Positions 17,219 through 25,979 of a DNA stretch of 46,166 nt are shown piece after piece (the first letter of the stretch is position 1; the number at the start of each line of letters is the position of its first letter). Origin of the DNA: Hyphomicrobiales bacterium (GTDB lineage Bacteria; Pseudomonadota; Alphaproteobacteria; Rhizobiales; JACESI01); contig JBDWKL010000049.1 in NCBI GenBank assembly GCA_039973685.1, positions 1 to 46,166 of the forward strand. The letters are read 5' to 3'. A model generated the notes under the pieces. That model was not told the DNA's origin. It searched no databases and was given only the letters and a program-made list of their open reading frames with translations. Position numbers and translations under genes: made by a program.

Positions 17219-19015
17219 ATGAACTTATTTGCTCGTGCAAAGATGGAATGGACGTATTTAACAGCTGCTTTGCGCACATTAAAACGGACCACAAAAGTCG
17301 CCAAAAACCCAGACTACACGCTCTCTCACCAAATTACTGATTTGGCTGAGCAGTATGGTGATAAACCGGCGCTGCTGTCTAAAGAGCAAACGCTTACCTA
17401 TCGCGGCCTTGATAACCGAGCCAATCAATATGCTCGCTGGGCGCAGGCGCAGGGTGTTAAAAAAGGTGATTGTGTCGCGCTTCTCATGCCGAACAAGCCG
17501 GAATATATGGCCGCTTGGCTTGGTGTTATTCGGGCGGGCGGTGTTTGTGCGCTTCTCAACACGAATTTGACTGGCGCATCGCTGGCTCACTGCATCAATA
17601 TTGTAACGCCTAAGGCTGTTATCGTGGATGCTGACCTTATTGATGCTTATAACGGGACGACTGATCATTTAGATGGTGAGATGAACCCGTGGCTTTATGG
17701 TGCTGATGGCGAGTATGCGCGTCTTGATACGATGCTTGATGAATTGTCCTCAGCAGCATTGAGCGGTGATGAAGTTGTTAAGTTCATCAACTGGGATAAA
17801 GCTCTTTATATTTACACCAGTGGTACGACAGGCCTGCCTAAAGCGGCCAATATTATTCACTACCGTACCATGGCGATTATGAACGCCTTTGCTGCTGCGA
17901 CCCAAGCAACTGAGAACGATCGTATGTATGTGTGTTTGCCGATGTACCACACCGCAGGCGGTATTATGGCAATTGGCATTACGCTGACGATGGGTGGATC
18001 AGTTTATATCGAAGATAAGTTTTCAGCCTCTACCTTCTGGGATGACATTGTCGATAATGATTGCACGATGTTCCAGTATATTGGTGAGCTATGCCGTTAT
18101 TTGTTGAACACGCCTGTGCATCCGAAAGAGAACAAGCACAAAATCAGATTGGTTGATGGCAATGGCCTTCGCCCTGATATTTGGGAAGAGTTTCAATCGC
18201 GGTTCAAAATTCCATTTATTTTGGAGTGGTACGCTTCAACTGAGGGTAACACGGTCTTCTTCAACTTTGACCAAAAGGTTGGCGCAATTGGTCGACTGCC
18301 GAAATGGGCGGAAAAGAAATTTGTCACTGAAATTGTGAAGTATGACCAAGACACGGAAATGCCTGTGCGTGGCGCTGACGGTTTCTTGGTGAAGTGCGAA
18401 CCAAACGAAGTTGGAGAAGCGGTCAGTCAAATTTTGGAAGACCCATCAAAGCCGGCGCAGCGGTTTGAAGGCTATGCTGACGCAGTTGCAACTGAGAAGA
18501 AAATCATTCGTGGTGCTTTTGAGGTAGATGATGCTTGGTTCCGTTCAGGCGATTTGATCCGCAAAGATGAATATGGCTATTTCTATTTTATCGACCGGAT
18601 TGGCGATACTTTCCGTTGGAAAGGTGAAAATGTCGCGACCTCTGAGGTGTCAGAGGCTTTAACGGGGTATCCGGGCATCAAAGAAGCCAATGTTTATGGC
18701 GTTGCCGTTGATGGCTTTGATGGTCGCGCGGGCATGGTTTCTTTGTCTGTTGATGATGATTTCGCTCTTGATGGTTTTTATGATTATATTTGCAATAACC
18801 TCGCGGATTATGCGCGGCCGATCTTCTTGCGATTGCAGGAAGAAATTGAGGCAACGGGTACATTTAAGCAGCGCAAAGTTGATTTGGTAAAACAAGGATT
18901 TGATCCGTCGACGATTGACGATCGGTTGCTTTTCAAAGACCCGAAAAAAGGCGCCTATGTGGAGATAGATGACGCGCTTCACAAGCAGATTGTTGATGGT
19001 GAGTTCAGGTTGTAG
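17219..19015 (+). CDS. Long-chain acyl-CoA synthetase (FATP/very-long-chain type)
   Basis: A 598-residue ANL-superfamily enzyme that activates fatty acids to acyl-CoA via acyl-AMP. The AMP-binding P-loop YTSGTTGLPKA is at about 199-209. WYASTEGNTVFFNF is typical of the FATP/VLACS branch. FRSGDLIRKDEYGYFYFIDRIGDTFRWKGENVAT gives the adenylate-binding and hinge motifs, and GTFKQRKVDLVKQGFDP the catalytic-lysine region. A strong GGAGGAAC ribosome-binding site precedes the ATG, itself preceded by the MWKW leader and a LiuR-like operator. It is probably membrane-associated and feeds beta-oxidation or lipid synthesis; chain length cannot be read from sequence. Confidence 0.92.
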   Translation: MNLFARAKMEWTYLTAALRTLKRTTKVAKNPDYTLSHQITDLAEQYGDKPALLSKEQTLTYRGLDNRANQYARWAQAQGVKKGDCVALLMPNKPEYMAAWLGVIRAGGVCALLNTNLTGASLAHCINIVTPKAVIVDADLIDAYNGTTDHLDGEMNPWLYGADGEYARLDTMLDELSSAALSGDEVVKFINWDKALYIYTSGTTGLPKAANIIHYRTMAIMNAFAAATQATENDRMYVCLPMYHTAGGIMAIGITLTMGGSVYIEDKFSASTFWDDIVDNDCTMFQYIGELCRYLLNTPVHPKENKHKIRLVDGNGLRPDIWEEFQSRFKIPFILEWYASTEGNTVFFNFDQKVGAIGRLPKWAEKKFVTEIVKYDQDTEMPVRGADGFLVKCEPNEVGEAVSQILEDPSKPAQRFEGYADAVATEKKIIRGAFEVDDAWFRSGDLIRKDEYGYFYFIDRIGDTFRWKGENVATSEVSEALTGYPGIKEANVYGVAVDGFDGRAGMVSLSVDDDFALDGFYDYICNNLADYARPIFLRLQEEIEATGTFKQRKVDLVKQGFDPSTIDDRLLFKDPKKGAYVEIDDALHKQIVDGEFRL

Positions 19016-19193
19016 CGGATTATTTCGCTCATCACTGTTAACGATACCGACAATAAAACCAAATAGTGAAACGGTTTATACAATAAAATAGGTTATTCTA
19101 GTAGCTGTTCGGTGAAATGGGACAGTTACACTGGTTGCAATTGCTAAAAAACCGCAGGCAGAACCTAAATTCCAGGTTTTAGTCGAAAAAGAT

Positions 19194-20267
19194 ATGAGGG
19201 AGGCATCCTTCGTTAACGCTTGGCGTGAGTTGAGCGAGCAAGCTATTGTGCCTAATCCATTTTTCGATCCCGATTTTTGTCTCCCAGCCATCGATGCTTT
19301 GGCAAAAGGAGCTGTCCATCTTGCCGTCGTTTATGGAGATGGAGGGGTGTTGATTGCAGCCGCCCCCATTTATGTATCTCGGTTCGCTCACGTCGGGCCA
19401 AAGACGGTTCACATTTGGACGCATGACTATATTCCCCTCGGCACGCCTTTGGTGCATCAAGGTTACGCTTTTGCATTAAACGAGCTTTTGTCTGGCATTT
19501 CGGCCACATACGATGCGCCTGTTCTATGTAATCTTTTTAAAGGCTTCGATCACTTTGATTTAAACTCAGGTGATCTCAACGTCGAAGCGCTGGCAAGCTT
19601 TGAACGCGCGGCGATGATGACCTCTTTGTCGGGTGAAGAATATCGCAAGGTGACGTTGTCTAAGCAGCGACGCCAAGGCCTTAATCGACGTTACCGTCGA
19701 TTGGCTGAACGAACGGCTCATTTGGGACCGCTTTATATAGAACTTTGTTCTGATCCCGATACTGTACCCAACCATTTTGAAACCTTTATGAGGGTTGAAA
19801 AACTTGGTTGGAAAGGGAGCAAGCAATCGGCATTATTGAATGCGAAGCCCCATGCAGATTTTGCGCGTGCTGTTGCAGTGCGCCTGTCAAGCAGAGGTGC
19901 ATTTGTGGTGGCGACGTTGAAGGCGGGAGATACAATCCTTGCTGCTCTCACGCTTTTGAAGGCGCAGGGCGAATATTTTTCATGGAAAACCAGTTATGAT
20001 GAGAGCTTCGCTGAATGCTCTCCTGGCAACCAAATGCTTGCCCGTTTTACCGATGAATTAATGGAGCAGGGGAATGAGACTATTCTCGATTCATGTGCTG
20101 CACCAGATAACGCATTAGCCAATGCTATTTGGAGTGAACGCGTTGCGGTAAAAGATTTGCTCTTTATCCACCCTTCGCAAAAGGCTGCAGGGCTTGCCGT
20201 TCGCAACATGATGAATTTGCACAGGGAAGCAAAGCAGACAGTAAAAAGCTTGATAAAGCGCGTTTGA
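19194..20267 (+). CDS. GNAT acyltransferase of the CelD/BcsL-like (FemAB-related) group
   Basis: A 357-residue protein with two GNAT-like halves. The first has NPFFDPDFCLPAI and the strand region HIWTHDYIPLGTPLV. The second has RRQGLNRRYRRLAE, MRVEKLGWKGSKQSALL and FVVATLKAGDTILAALTLLKAQGEYFSWKTSYDESFAECSPG. These are hallmarks of the PF13480 (CelD-like) family linked to polysaccharide or surface modification. The ATG at 19194 has no good ribosome-binding site. The frame stays open upstream to 19116 and encodes family-like residues (KFQVLVEKD), yet contains no ATG, GTG or TTG, so the true N-terminus is uncertain. The substrate is unknown. Confidence 0.8.
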   Translation: MREASFVNAWRELSEQAIVPNPFFDPDFCLPAIDALAKGAVHLAVVYGDGGVLIAAAPIYVSRFAHVGPKTVHIWTHDYIPLGTPLVHQGYAFALNELLSGISATYDAPVLCNLFKGFDHFDLNSGDLNVEALASFERAAMMTSLSGEEYRKVTLSKQRRQGLNRRYRRLAERTAHLGPLYIELCSDPDTVPNHFETFMRVEKLGWKGSKQSALLNAKPHADFARAVAVRLSSRGAFVVATLKAGDTILAALTLLKAQGEYFSWKTSYDESFAECSPGNQMLARFTDELMEQGNETILDSCAAPDNALANAIWSERVAVKDLLFIHPSQKAAGLAVRNMMNLHREAKQTVKSLIKRV

Positions 20268-20275
20268 GCCTGCTG

Positions 20276-20818
20276 TTATTTGATTGGATCACCGGTCATA
20301 ACCAATGTCCAAAAAACTTTAAACTTGCTGTTTGAATTGACGGCTTTTGCAATGCCGAAGCGACGCACGTTTTTGTTCAGCAGATTTGCGTTATGACGCT
20401 TTGAATCCCGCCATCCTGAAAAGGCTTCGGCGAAACTGCGATAACCAGCACTGACATTTTCAACGGATACAGAGCGTTTGCTGTTTAGAGTTTTTACCCG
20501 GCCTGCAAATGTACCGCCAACTTCATGGCCGACCTTATTGGCGCGGGCTTGGGCGTTGGCGTGGTTTTGGGCTAGAATTACCAATTCAGGATCGACAATT
20601 ACCGGCGCGAGCCCATTGCTAACGCGATAGGTGGAAATGACCTGGACAGCATCTTGAACATCCAGTCTTGAGGTTGGCAACTCCAGATTGTTATAAAATG
20701 CAGGGCGGGTTGGTGCTGCTGGTTGTGGTGCTTCCGCGCAACTTGCAAGAACAGCAGCAAGCGTTCCAATCAATAAACTGCCACGAACCCATTGGCCCGT
20801 TGGTTGTTTATCTTCCAT
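20276..20818 (-). CDS. CAP-domain (SCP/PR-1-like) lipoprotein
   Basis: A 180-residue predicted lipoprotein. The signal segment GSLLIGTLAAVLASC ends in a lipobox with Cys at about residue 27, followed by a Pro-rich linker. The CAP domain shows NGLAPVIVDPELVILAQNHANAQA, GHEVGGTFAGRVK and SVENVSAGYRSFAEAFSGWRDSKRHNANLL, the usual bacterial CAP signature with His and Glu positions. The start is ATG at 20818, six bases after an AGGAG that lies inside the end of the mechanosensitive channel gene; the two genes overlap by 11 bases. Bacterial CAP proteins have no settled function; the coupling suggests an envelope role alongside the channel. Confidence 0.87.
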   Translation of the reverse strand: MEDKQPTGQWVRGSLLIGTLAAVLASCAEAPQPAAPTRPAFYNNLELPTSRLDVQDAVQVISTYRVSNGLAPVIVDPELVILAQNHANAQARANKVGHEVGGTFAGRVKTLNSKRSVSVENVSAGYRSFAEAFSGWRDSKRHNANLLNKNVRRFGIAKAVNSNSKFKVFWTLVMTGDPIK

Positions 20819-23510
20819 CTGCATCTCCTGAATCTTCAATCTCATCACGGCGCATCGTAACAGGTTCTGGCCTCGATGCTGGTATTGGTGCGTTGCTCTT
20901 TGTTGTCTCAGTAGGCTTAGCATTTGATTTTGTTGCTTGGCTATTGTCACCAAGGTTTTTGACATACACATCTTGTTGCGGGAACGGTATTTCGATGCCT
21001 TCTTCTTTTAACCTTTGAAAAATGGCAAATCGAAGGTCACTGCGTACTGAGAGTCCATTTCCACAATCGGAAAGATAGCCTCTGAGTTCGAAATCCAATG
21101 AACTCGCACCAAAATCACTGAAGATCACGTAGGATTCTGGATAAGCCAGCACCAATGGATGGTTTTTGGCGCATTCAAGCAGGATATCTTTGACGTGATT
21201 TGGGTCACTGTCATATGCAACCCCTACATTGACGATGAAACGGCCAATTGTATTGCCATACATGAAGTTTTTCACCGAACCGGAAATAAAATCTGCGTTC
21301 GGCATGATCACGGTGGCGCGGTCAAAGGTTTCAATCTCGGTTGAACGCACGCTGATCTTTTTCACTGTTCCTTCTGAGCCACCAACAGAAATCCAGTCGC
21401 CAGCTTTGATTGGTCGTTCTGCTAACAAAATGATGCCAGAGACAAAATTGCTGACGATACTTTGAAGGCCAAAACCAATACCCAGAGAAAGCGCACCGGC
21501 AACAATTGCAAGATTGCTTAAATCAAGCCCAGCTTGTGAAAAGGCAATCATTGCGGAGATGATAAAGCCAATATATCCAATTGCAGTTGTGATCGAGTTT
21601 CTTAAGCCGACATCTAGGTTTGTGGTTGGTAAAAAGCGATTGGCAAACCAGCGTTGTAGCGCGCGGGTTGTGAGGATGCCGAGCACTAAAAAGAGAAGAG
21701 CTGTTAAAATGGTCGCGGGAGAAATGATGAGTTCACCAATTTTGACCTCTTTAAACAGCCGCCCAATATCACTCCAAATGCTGGACGTATCTAGCCCCCA
21801 AGAGGCTGCAAAAACGATGACACCTAATAGTGTAAACAAGACTTTTGCAAAGCCCGAAAACAGCAATTTCGCCTGTGCACGACGCTGACTACGCTTATTG
21901 CTCGAGGTGATGATTGGCACGCCGCCAGTTGTTGGATCGACTTCCACACCGAGTAAGGCATCGATGAAGCGAAAAACGATATAAATTATCGCGGAAATGA
22001 TCCCTGCCAATATGGTTTGATTGACAGCGAATGCACCCAAATTAGGGAACCCTAAAATTGGCGCAATGAGCGCAATAACCAAACTTATAAAGACAAAAAT
22101 ACCCAGTACCTTCAACACCAACACATTGGGAATAAATTGTTGGTCAGGGTCATCTGATTTTTCGCGCATGGCGTATTTCAGCAGGGCTGAGGCGCCAAAT
22201 AATGCAGAGGTTAATCCCAAGGTGAAAACGACAATGCCATCTGAGGCCACAAGAATTTTTGCAAATTCGTAGAGGGTGAAGCCAATGAGGGCAATTGTCA
22301 GGCTAACCATTGCCGTTTTATGGAGGTTTACAGCTCTGGTGTCGTCGATGTTTGTCAGTCTTAATTCCGGCTTTTTAGGAGAGAAAATGGCAAGGCTGAG
22401 GCCGCGCGCGAGGGCGAAATAAGCAACACTTGCAAACAATGTCCATAAAAGATCTGCTAGCCGTTCTGCAACGACACCGGCCTGCGTGATTGTCAGCAAT
22501 ACTAAGCCTGGTGTTAGGACAATGAGTGTGAGGCTTCGGATAATCCGCAAGAGAGCATTGATCCCTTGCCCATACCCAACACCTCTGTTTCTGGTGTCGT
22601 TTTGGGGGTCGCCACGTTCTGTGAGTTGCAGGAGTTTGAAGTGGTGCAGTAACCCGTAAGATAGCAAAGCTCCAAGCAAGATAGAGCCAAGAAATAAGAA
22701 TGGAATCTCTGCCCATACGCGGCTTAAGCCGCTTAACAATATTGTGGCCAGTCCCGTGATGAGATTAGGCGTGTCTGAAATCGCTTGTACCCACAATGTT
22801 GGTGAGATCAAAAGTGGGGAGGTGTGAAACAGCTCGTTTGTAAATTTGCTTCGTCTCAAATCATTGATGCTTTCAGAGATTTCATCAACACGGAGTAAAA
22901 TGACTTGTGTACGGCCAAGCTGTGCATTCATTTGTAGAATAAGGCTTTCAAGCTCAGCCTTTTCTGTGTTGAGTGCGATTTCAGAATCTGAGAGTTCAGC
23001 AGCGGCAGATGGTTGCTCAATGATCGTTGAAGCTGCTGGGGTTTCTGTTGTGCTTGGTTGTGCAGCTTCTTCAGATGCCTCGGTTTCAGTGGCTTCTTGT
23101 TCTTCGTCTTTAGCATCGGTTGATGTTACTAGCGTGGCGTTGGCTGCAAGGTTCAGCTTTTCAAGGCGGCTGGTAAGACTTTCAATTTCGGGCGTCAGTT
23201 CATCGGAAAGGTTTTGCGCGCCGTCTGTGATTTCGCTGATGTCTTTTTTGAAACCGAGTAATTCATCATCAGATATTCCTTCTCGTTTTATAGCACTGCT
23301 GATTTGATCGAGCTGCGCTCGCCAGCCTTGTATCAATTGATCATGGTTGACACTTGGGGGCAGTTCTTGATCTGCCGATTGTGCTAATATTACGGTTGGT
23401 TGAAACGCTAAGAATAAAACAAGCGCTACCATCATGATGGAATTTAAGAGAGAGAAAGTCCGAGCCAATGTTTCCTCGTTGTACAATGTTTTATTCGCCG
23501 TTTGCTTCAA
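20808..23510 (-). CDS. Large mechanosensitive ion channel (MscS superfamily, DUF3772 type)
   Basis: A 900-residue protein. A signal peptide (hydrophobic about 26-43) is followed by a periplasmic coiled-coil domain of the DUF3772 kind, with a Glu/Thr/Ala-rich linker at about 125-170. Many transmembrane helices then lead into the MscS core (about 640-800) with LSLGIGFGLQSIVSNFVSGIILLAERPIKAGDWISV, where TM3 and the start of the beta domain are clear. The C-terminal tail (about 820-900) is hydrophilic, rich in Ser, Lys and Thr. Such channels release solutes on hypo-osmotic shock. It is divergent from the SDR gene and overlaps the downstream CAP lipoprotein gene. Confidence 0.93.
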   Translation of the reverse strand: MKQTANKTLYNEETLARTFSLLNSIMMVALVLFLAFQPTVILAQSADQELPPSVNHDQLIQGWRAQLDQISSAIKREGISDDELLGFKKDISEITDGAQNLSDELTPEIESLTSRLEKLNLAANATLVTSTDAKDEEQEATETEASEEAAQPSTTETPAASTIIEQPSAAAELSDSEIALNTEKAELESLILQMNAQLGRTQVILLRVDEISESINDLRRSKFTNELFHTSPLLISPTLWVQAISDTPNLITGLATILLSGLSRVWAEIPFLFLGSILLGALLSYGLLHHFKLLQLTERGDPQNDTRNRGVGYGQGINALLRIIRSLTLIVLTPGLVLLTITQAGVVAERLADLLWTLFASVAYFALARGLSLAIFSPKKPELRLTNIDDTRAVNLHKTAMVSLTIALIGFTLYEFAKILVASDGIVVFTLGLTSALFGASALLKYAMREKSDDPDQQFIPNVLVLKVLGIFVFISLVIALIAPILGFPNLGAFAVNQTILAGIISAIIYIVFRFIDALLGVEVDPTTGGVPIITSSNKRSQRRAQAKLLFSGFAKVLFTLLGVIVFAASWGLDTSSIWSDIGRLFKEVKIGELIISPATILTALLFLVLGILTTRALQRWFANRFLPTTNLDVGLRNSITTAIGYIGFIISAMIAFSQAGLDLSNLAIVAGALSLGIGFGLQSIVSNFVSGIILLAERPIKAGDWISVGGSEGTVKKISVRSTEIETFDRATVIMPNADFISGSVKNFMYGNTIGRFIVNVGVAYDSDPNHVKDILLECAKNHPLVLAYPESYVIFSDFGASSLDFELRGYLSDCGNGLSVRSDLRFAIFQRLKEEGIEIPFPQQDVYVKNLGDNSQATKSNAKPTETTKSNAPIPASRPEPVTMRRDEIEDSGDADGR

Positions 23511-23691
23511 CGGCGAAAATTATGCGAATCCATTCGATTAACGTGATGTACCACGGATGATTTCATGTTGCTGTAAATTGTTTGTTTTGTGGCATCGGTT
23601 GAAAAAATAGATAGAATTTATTCGAGTCATTTTGGTTGTTGTTGCCTTATAATGACGTTGTTTTAAGTGATCAGCAACTTTGGTAGGAATT

Positions 23692-24453
23692 GTGCAGCAA
23701 ACCATACTCATTACAGGTGCAAGCCGTGGTCTTGGTAAAGCTTTAGCTGTTAGGCTGGCGAGAGCGGATACCCGGCTTCTTTTATGGGCGCGCAACGAAG
23801 AAGCCTTGACCGAGGTTGAGGTGCTTTGTAGAGCCAAAGGGGCCATTGTCGAGGTATTGGCAATAGATCTTATCGATATCAATGCGATCCAGCAGGCAGT
23901 GCGCGATGCGGGGGTGATTGACGTGGTTTATGTCAACGCAGGCCTGTTCGATGGGGCAAGGTCTATCAATGCAATAGAAGAGCTTGATAGCGAGCTTGCG
24001 GTTATTGATGTAAATTTACGTTCCGCAATTGCCTTAGCAAATATAACTGTAAGCGCTATGCGTGGGCGAGGCACAGGGCATATCGTCTTCATTTCATCTT
24101 TAGCGGCAACATTTCCGTTGGCCGATGCTGCGGCCTATAGCGCGTCGAAGGCGGGGCTGTCTGCTTATGCGGAAAGCCTTAGGCAGAAGTTGGGCCGTGA
24201 TGGGATAAAAATCACCGATGTTCAGCCCGGTCATATCGAGACTGACATGACAAACGGCCATGATGGGTCATTACCTATGATTGTATCTGCTGATAAGGCT
24301 GCTGAATTGATTGTTGCAAAGGTTGCCGCGGGAAAGTCTCATATAAGCTTTCCATGGCCCCTTAATTGGGGGACATGGCTTGCCCAATTTCTACCGGCAT
24401 GGGCTCGCTCAAAAATCGCTGAAACTCAGCGATTTACGATCAAGGGTGATTAA
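23692..24453 (+). CDS. Short-chain dehydrogenase/reductase (RkpH-like)
   Basis: A 253-residue SDR. The NAD(P) loop is TGASRGLG (8-15), the Rossmann fold continues with IDVVYVNAGLFD, and the catalytic residues are Ser136 in FISSLAA, Tyr149 and Lys153 in AAYSASKAG. The C-terminus has a hydrophobic SFPWPLNWGTWLAQFLPAW segment, as in membrane-associated ketoreductases such as 3-ketodihydrosphingosine reductase. GTG at 23692 with AGGA upstream is the likely start; the longer TTG reading lacks a ribosome-binding site. Being next to a capsule export gene and the PKS/oxoamine synthase pair, it is a good candidate for RkpH. It could reduce the ketone made by the oxoamine synthase; that is inference. 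Confidence 0.83.
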   Translation: MQQTILITGASRGLGKALAVRLARADTRLLLWARNEEALTEVEVLCRAKGAIVEVLAIDLIDINAIQQAVRDAGVIDVVYVNAGLFDGARSINAIEELDSELAVIDVNLRSAIALANITVSAMRGRGTGHIVFISSLAATFPLADAAAYSASKAGLSAYAESLRQKLGRDGIKITDVQPGHIETDMTNGHDGSLPMIVSADKAAELIVAKVAAGKSHISFPWPLNWGTWLAQFLPAWARSKIAETQRFTIKGD

Positions 24454-24467
24454 ACGGTCAATTTTGA

Positions 24468-25604
24468 TTAGTCAGCCAATCTTACGCCTGTGTTGATCGA
24501 TTGGATGCCAGGAGCCGTTACGGTTGAGAGCAATTGCAGGAACTTACGGATATTTACGAAGTTTGAATCTGCCGTAAAGATGGCGTCCTTGTTGCGTACA
24601 ATGAATTCCTTCGCAACAAAGTAAGATACAGGATCTGATACCTTCAATTGGTAAACCACTGGGACGGTTGAGCCTGTAAGGTCAGCTGGAATTGTCCCAA
24701 GCTGTTCAGCGACGTGCCGTGGTTCTTGGCGGAAAACGAACATGCCTCGCTTGTTCGCGCGTTCGTTTTGGAAGCCTCTTGCTGACGCAACAGCTTCTAG
24801 TAAATTGGTTTGTGTCGACAACATTGGATAGTTGCCTGGGCTATTTACGGCACCAAGCACAAGGAATGCTTCAGGCTCATGACGAAGAATGATCCGATCA
24901 CCTGCGTTGACTTTGATATTCTCACCTTTGGCGTCGATAATGGTATGCAGGAGCTGACGGCCTTTGGTTTTGCCGCGAATAAAGGTGACGAATGTCTCAC
25001 GCGTTGGACCGGTTGATCCACCAGCAAGGGTAACAACGTCTAAAAGTGTCGTTTCGCCCAACTGGAGAGGAATGCGGCCAGGAGTGTTAACATCACCGCC
25101 GACGATGACTGCGTTGGAATTGTTGCTTGCGACTGCGACTAAAACTTGTGGTTCAATAGCTTGTCCACGTAAGCGTGCCACAATTTTGTTTTGAACGCGC
25201 AAAGCAGTGTCGCCATCTACGTTGATAACGCCAGCATATGGCAATGAAATCTGGCCATTTTCAGAAACTTGAATGGCTGGGAAGTTGGCTGATCGAGACC
25301 CTTCGCTACTGCTAAACAGGCCACCATCGCCAGATTCAAATACAGTGATGTTAAGCACGTCACCAACGCCGATTGTTTGTCGATGGTTATGAGTATGCTT
25401 TGAAGCAAACCGTTCTGCGAGAGCTTTGGATGTATAAGCACTGAGTATATTTACAGTTGGATTATTCAATTCAACCAGCATGTAATTAGCCACGCCGTCG
25501 ATTTCAGCTTGACCTTTGATTTTACCAGCAGTTGGTCCTGAGCCAGGAATTGATCCACAAGCTGCCAAACTTATGACCATAAAAATGAAGAGTAAGTGTT
25601 TCAA
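24468..25604 (-). CDS. Polysaccharide export outer-membrane lipoprotein (Wza/KpsD-type OPX)
   Basis: A 378-residue protein of the polysaccharide biosynthesis/export family. A short signal peptide ends in the lipobox LAAC with Cys at about 16. The Poly_export domain follows with GVGDVLNITVFESGDGGLFSS and ENGQISLPYAGVINVDG. Two SLBB repeats follow, seen at VIVGGDVNTPGRIPLQLGETTLLDVVTLAGG and FLVLGAVNSPGNYPML. It should form the outer-membrane conduit for capsule or exopolysaccharide. The start is TTG at 25604, the only codon that keeps a lysine before the hydrophobic core; no clear ribosome-binding site is visible, so the start is tentative. It is divergent from rkpA and corresponds in role to rhizobial RkpU. 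Confidence 0.9.
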   Translation of the reverse strand: MKHLLFIFMVISLAACGSIPGSGPTAGKIKGQAEIDGVANYMLVELNNPTVNILSAYTSKALAERFASKHTHNHRQTIGVGDVLNITVFESGDGGLFSSSEGSRSANFPAIQVSENGQISLPYAGVINVDGDTALRVQNKIVARLRGQAIEPQVLVAVASNNSNAVIVGGDVNTPGRIPLQLGETTLLDVVTLAGGSTGPTRETFVTFIRGKTKGRQLLHTIIDAKGENIKVNAGDRIILRHEPEAFLVLGAVNSPGNYPMLSTQTNLLEAVASARGFQNERANKRGMFVFRQEPRHVAEQLGTIPADLTGSTVPVVYQLKVSDPVSYFVAKEFIVRNKDAIFTADSNFVNIRKFLQLLSTVTAPGIQSINTGVRLAD

Positions 25605-25979
25605 AATCGTACAATACCAGTCGCTTGTTGAGTTCCATAAACTTTAGGAGACTCTTTAAACTGAGGACTACCAAACGGAGAAGCAACATACAAGTTCGAC
25701 GTGCGTTTTGTTCCGCTTAATTAATGAAGTGTGTCCAGTTTAACACATTGGTCTAATATTGCTTAAACTGTTGTGTCAGCTCGTTTACATAATTTCATTT
25801 AAGGTGAATCAATTGATAATATATACTCAAATAGTAGGCTTTGTGGCTTGTTGTGCTTGATTTTTTTGGGTATCGGTTGCTCAAACTCGACGCTAGTTTT
25901 ATAACATCGTTTTATCGCTCGCCAATTATGAATAGTTTGGGACAATAGTTTAGTGACTTGCAAACCTAAGGGTGATGAA
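25605..25979. other. Divergent regulatory region between the export gene and rkpA
   Basis: This AT-rich stretch of 375 bases has no recognisable gene. It must hold the promoters of the export lipoprotein gene (minus) and the polyketide synthase gene (plus). The half nearest rkpA is very AT-rich around 25815-25835 (TTGATAATATATACT). I see no confident -35/-10 pair and no clear inverted repeat. An overlapping short frame starting with ATG at 25637 (minus) runs into the export gene in a different frame and looks accidental. Confidence 0.45.

Noticed and set aside
25500-25637. Frameshift in the export lipoprotein start, with an alternative ATG at 25637
   Set aside because: The alternative frame encodes no signal peptide, whereas the TTG frame gives a clean lipoprotein signal; a frameshift is not required.
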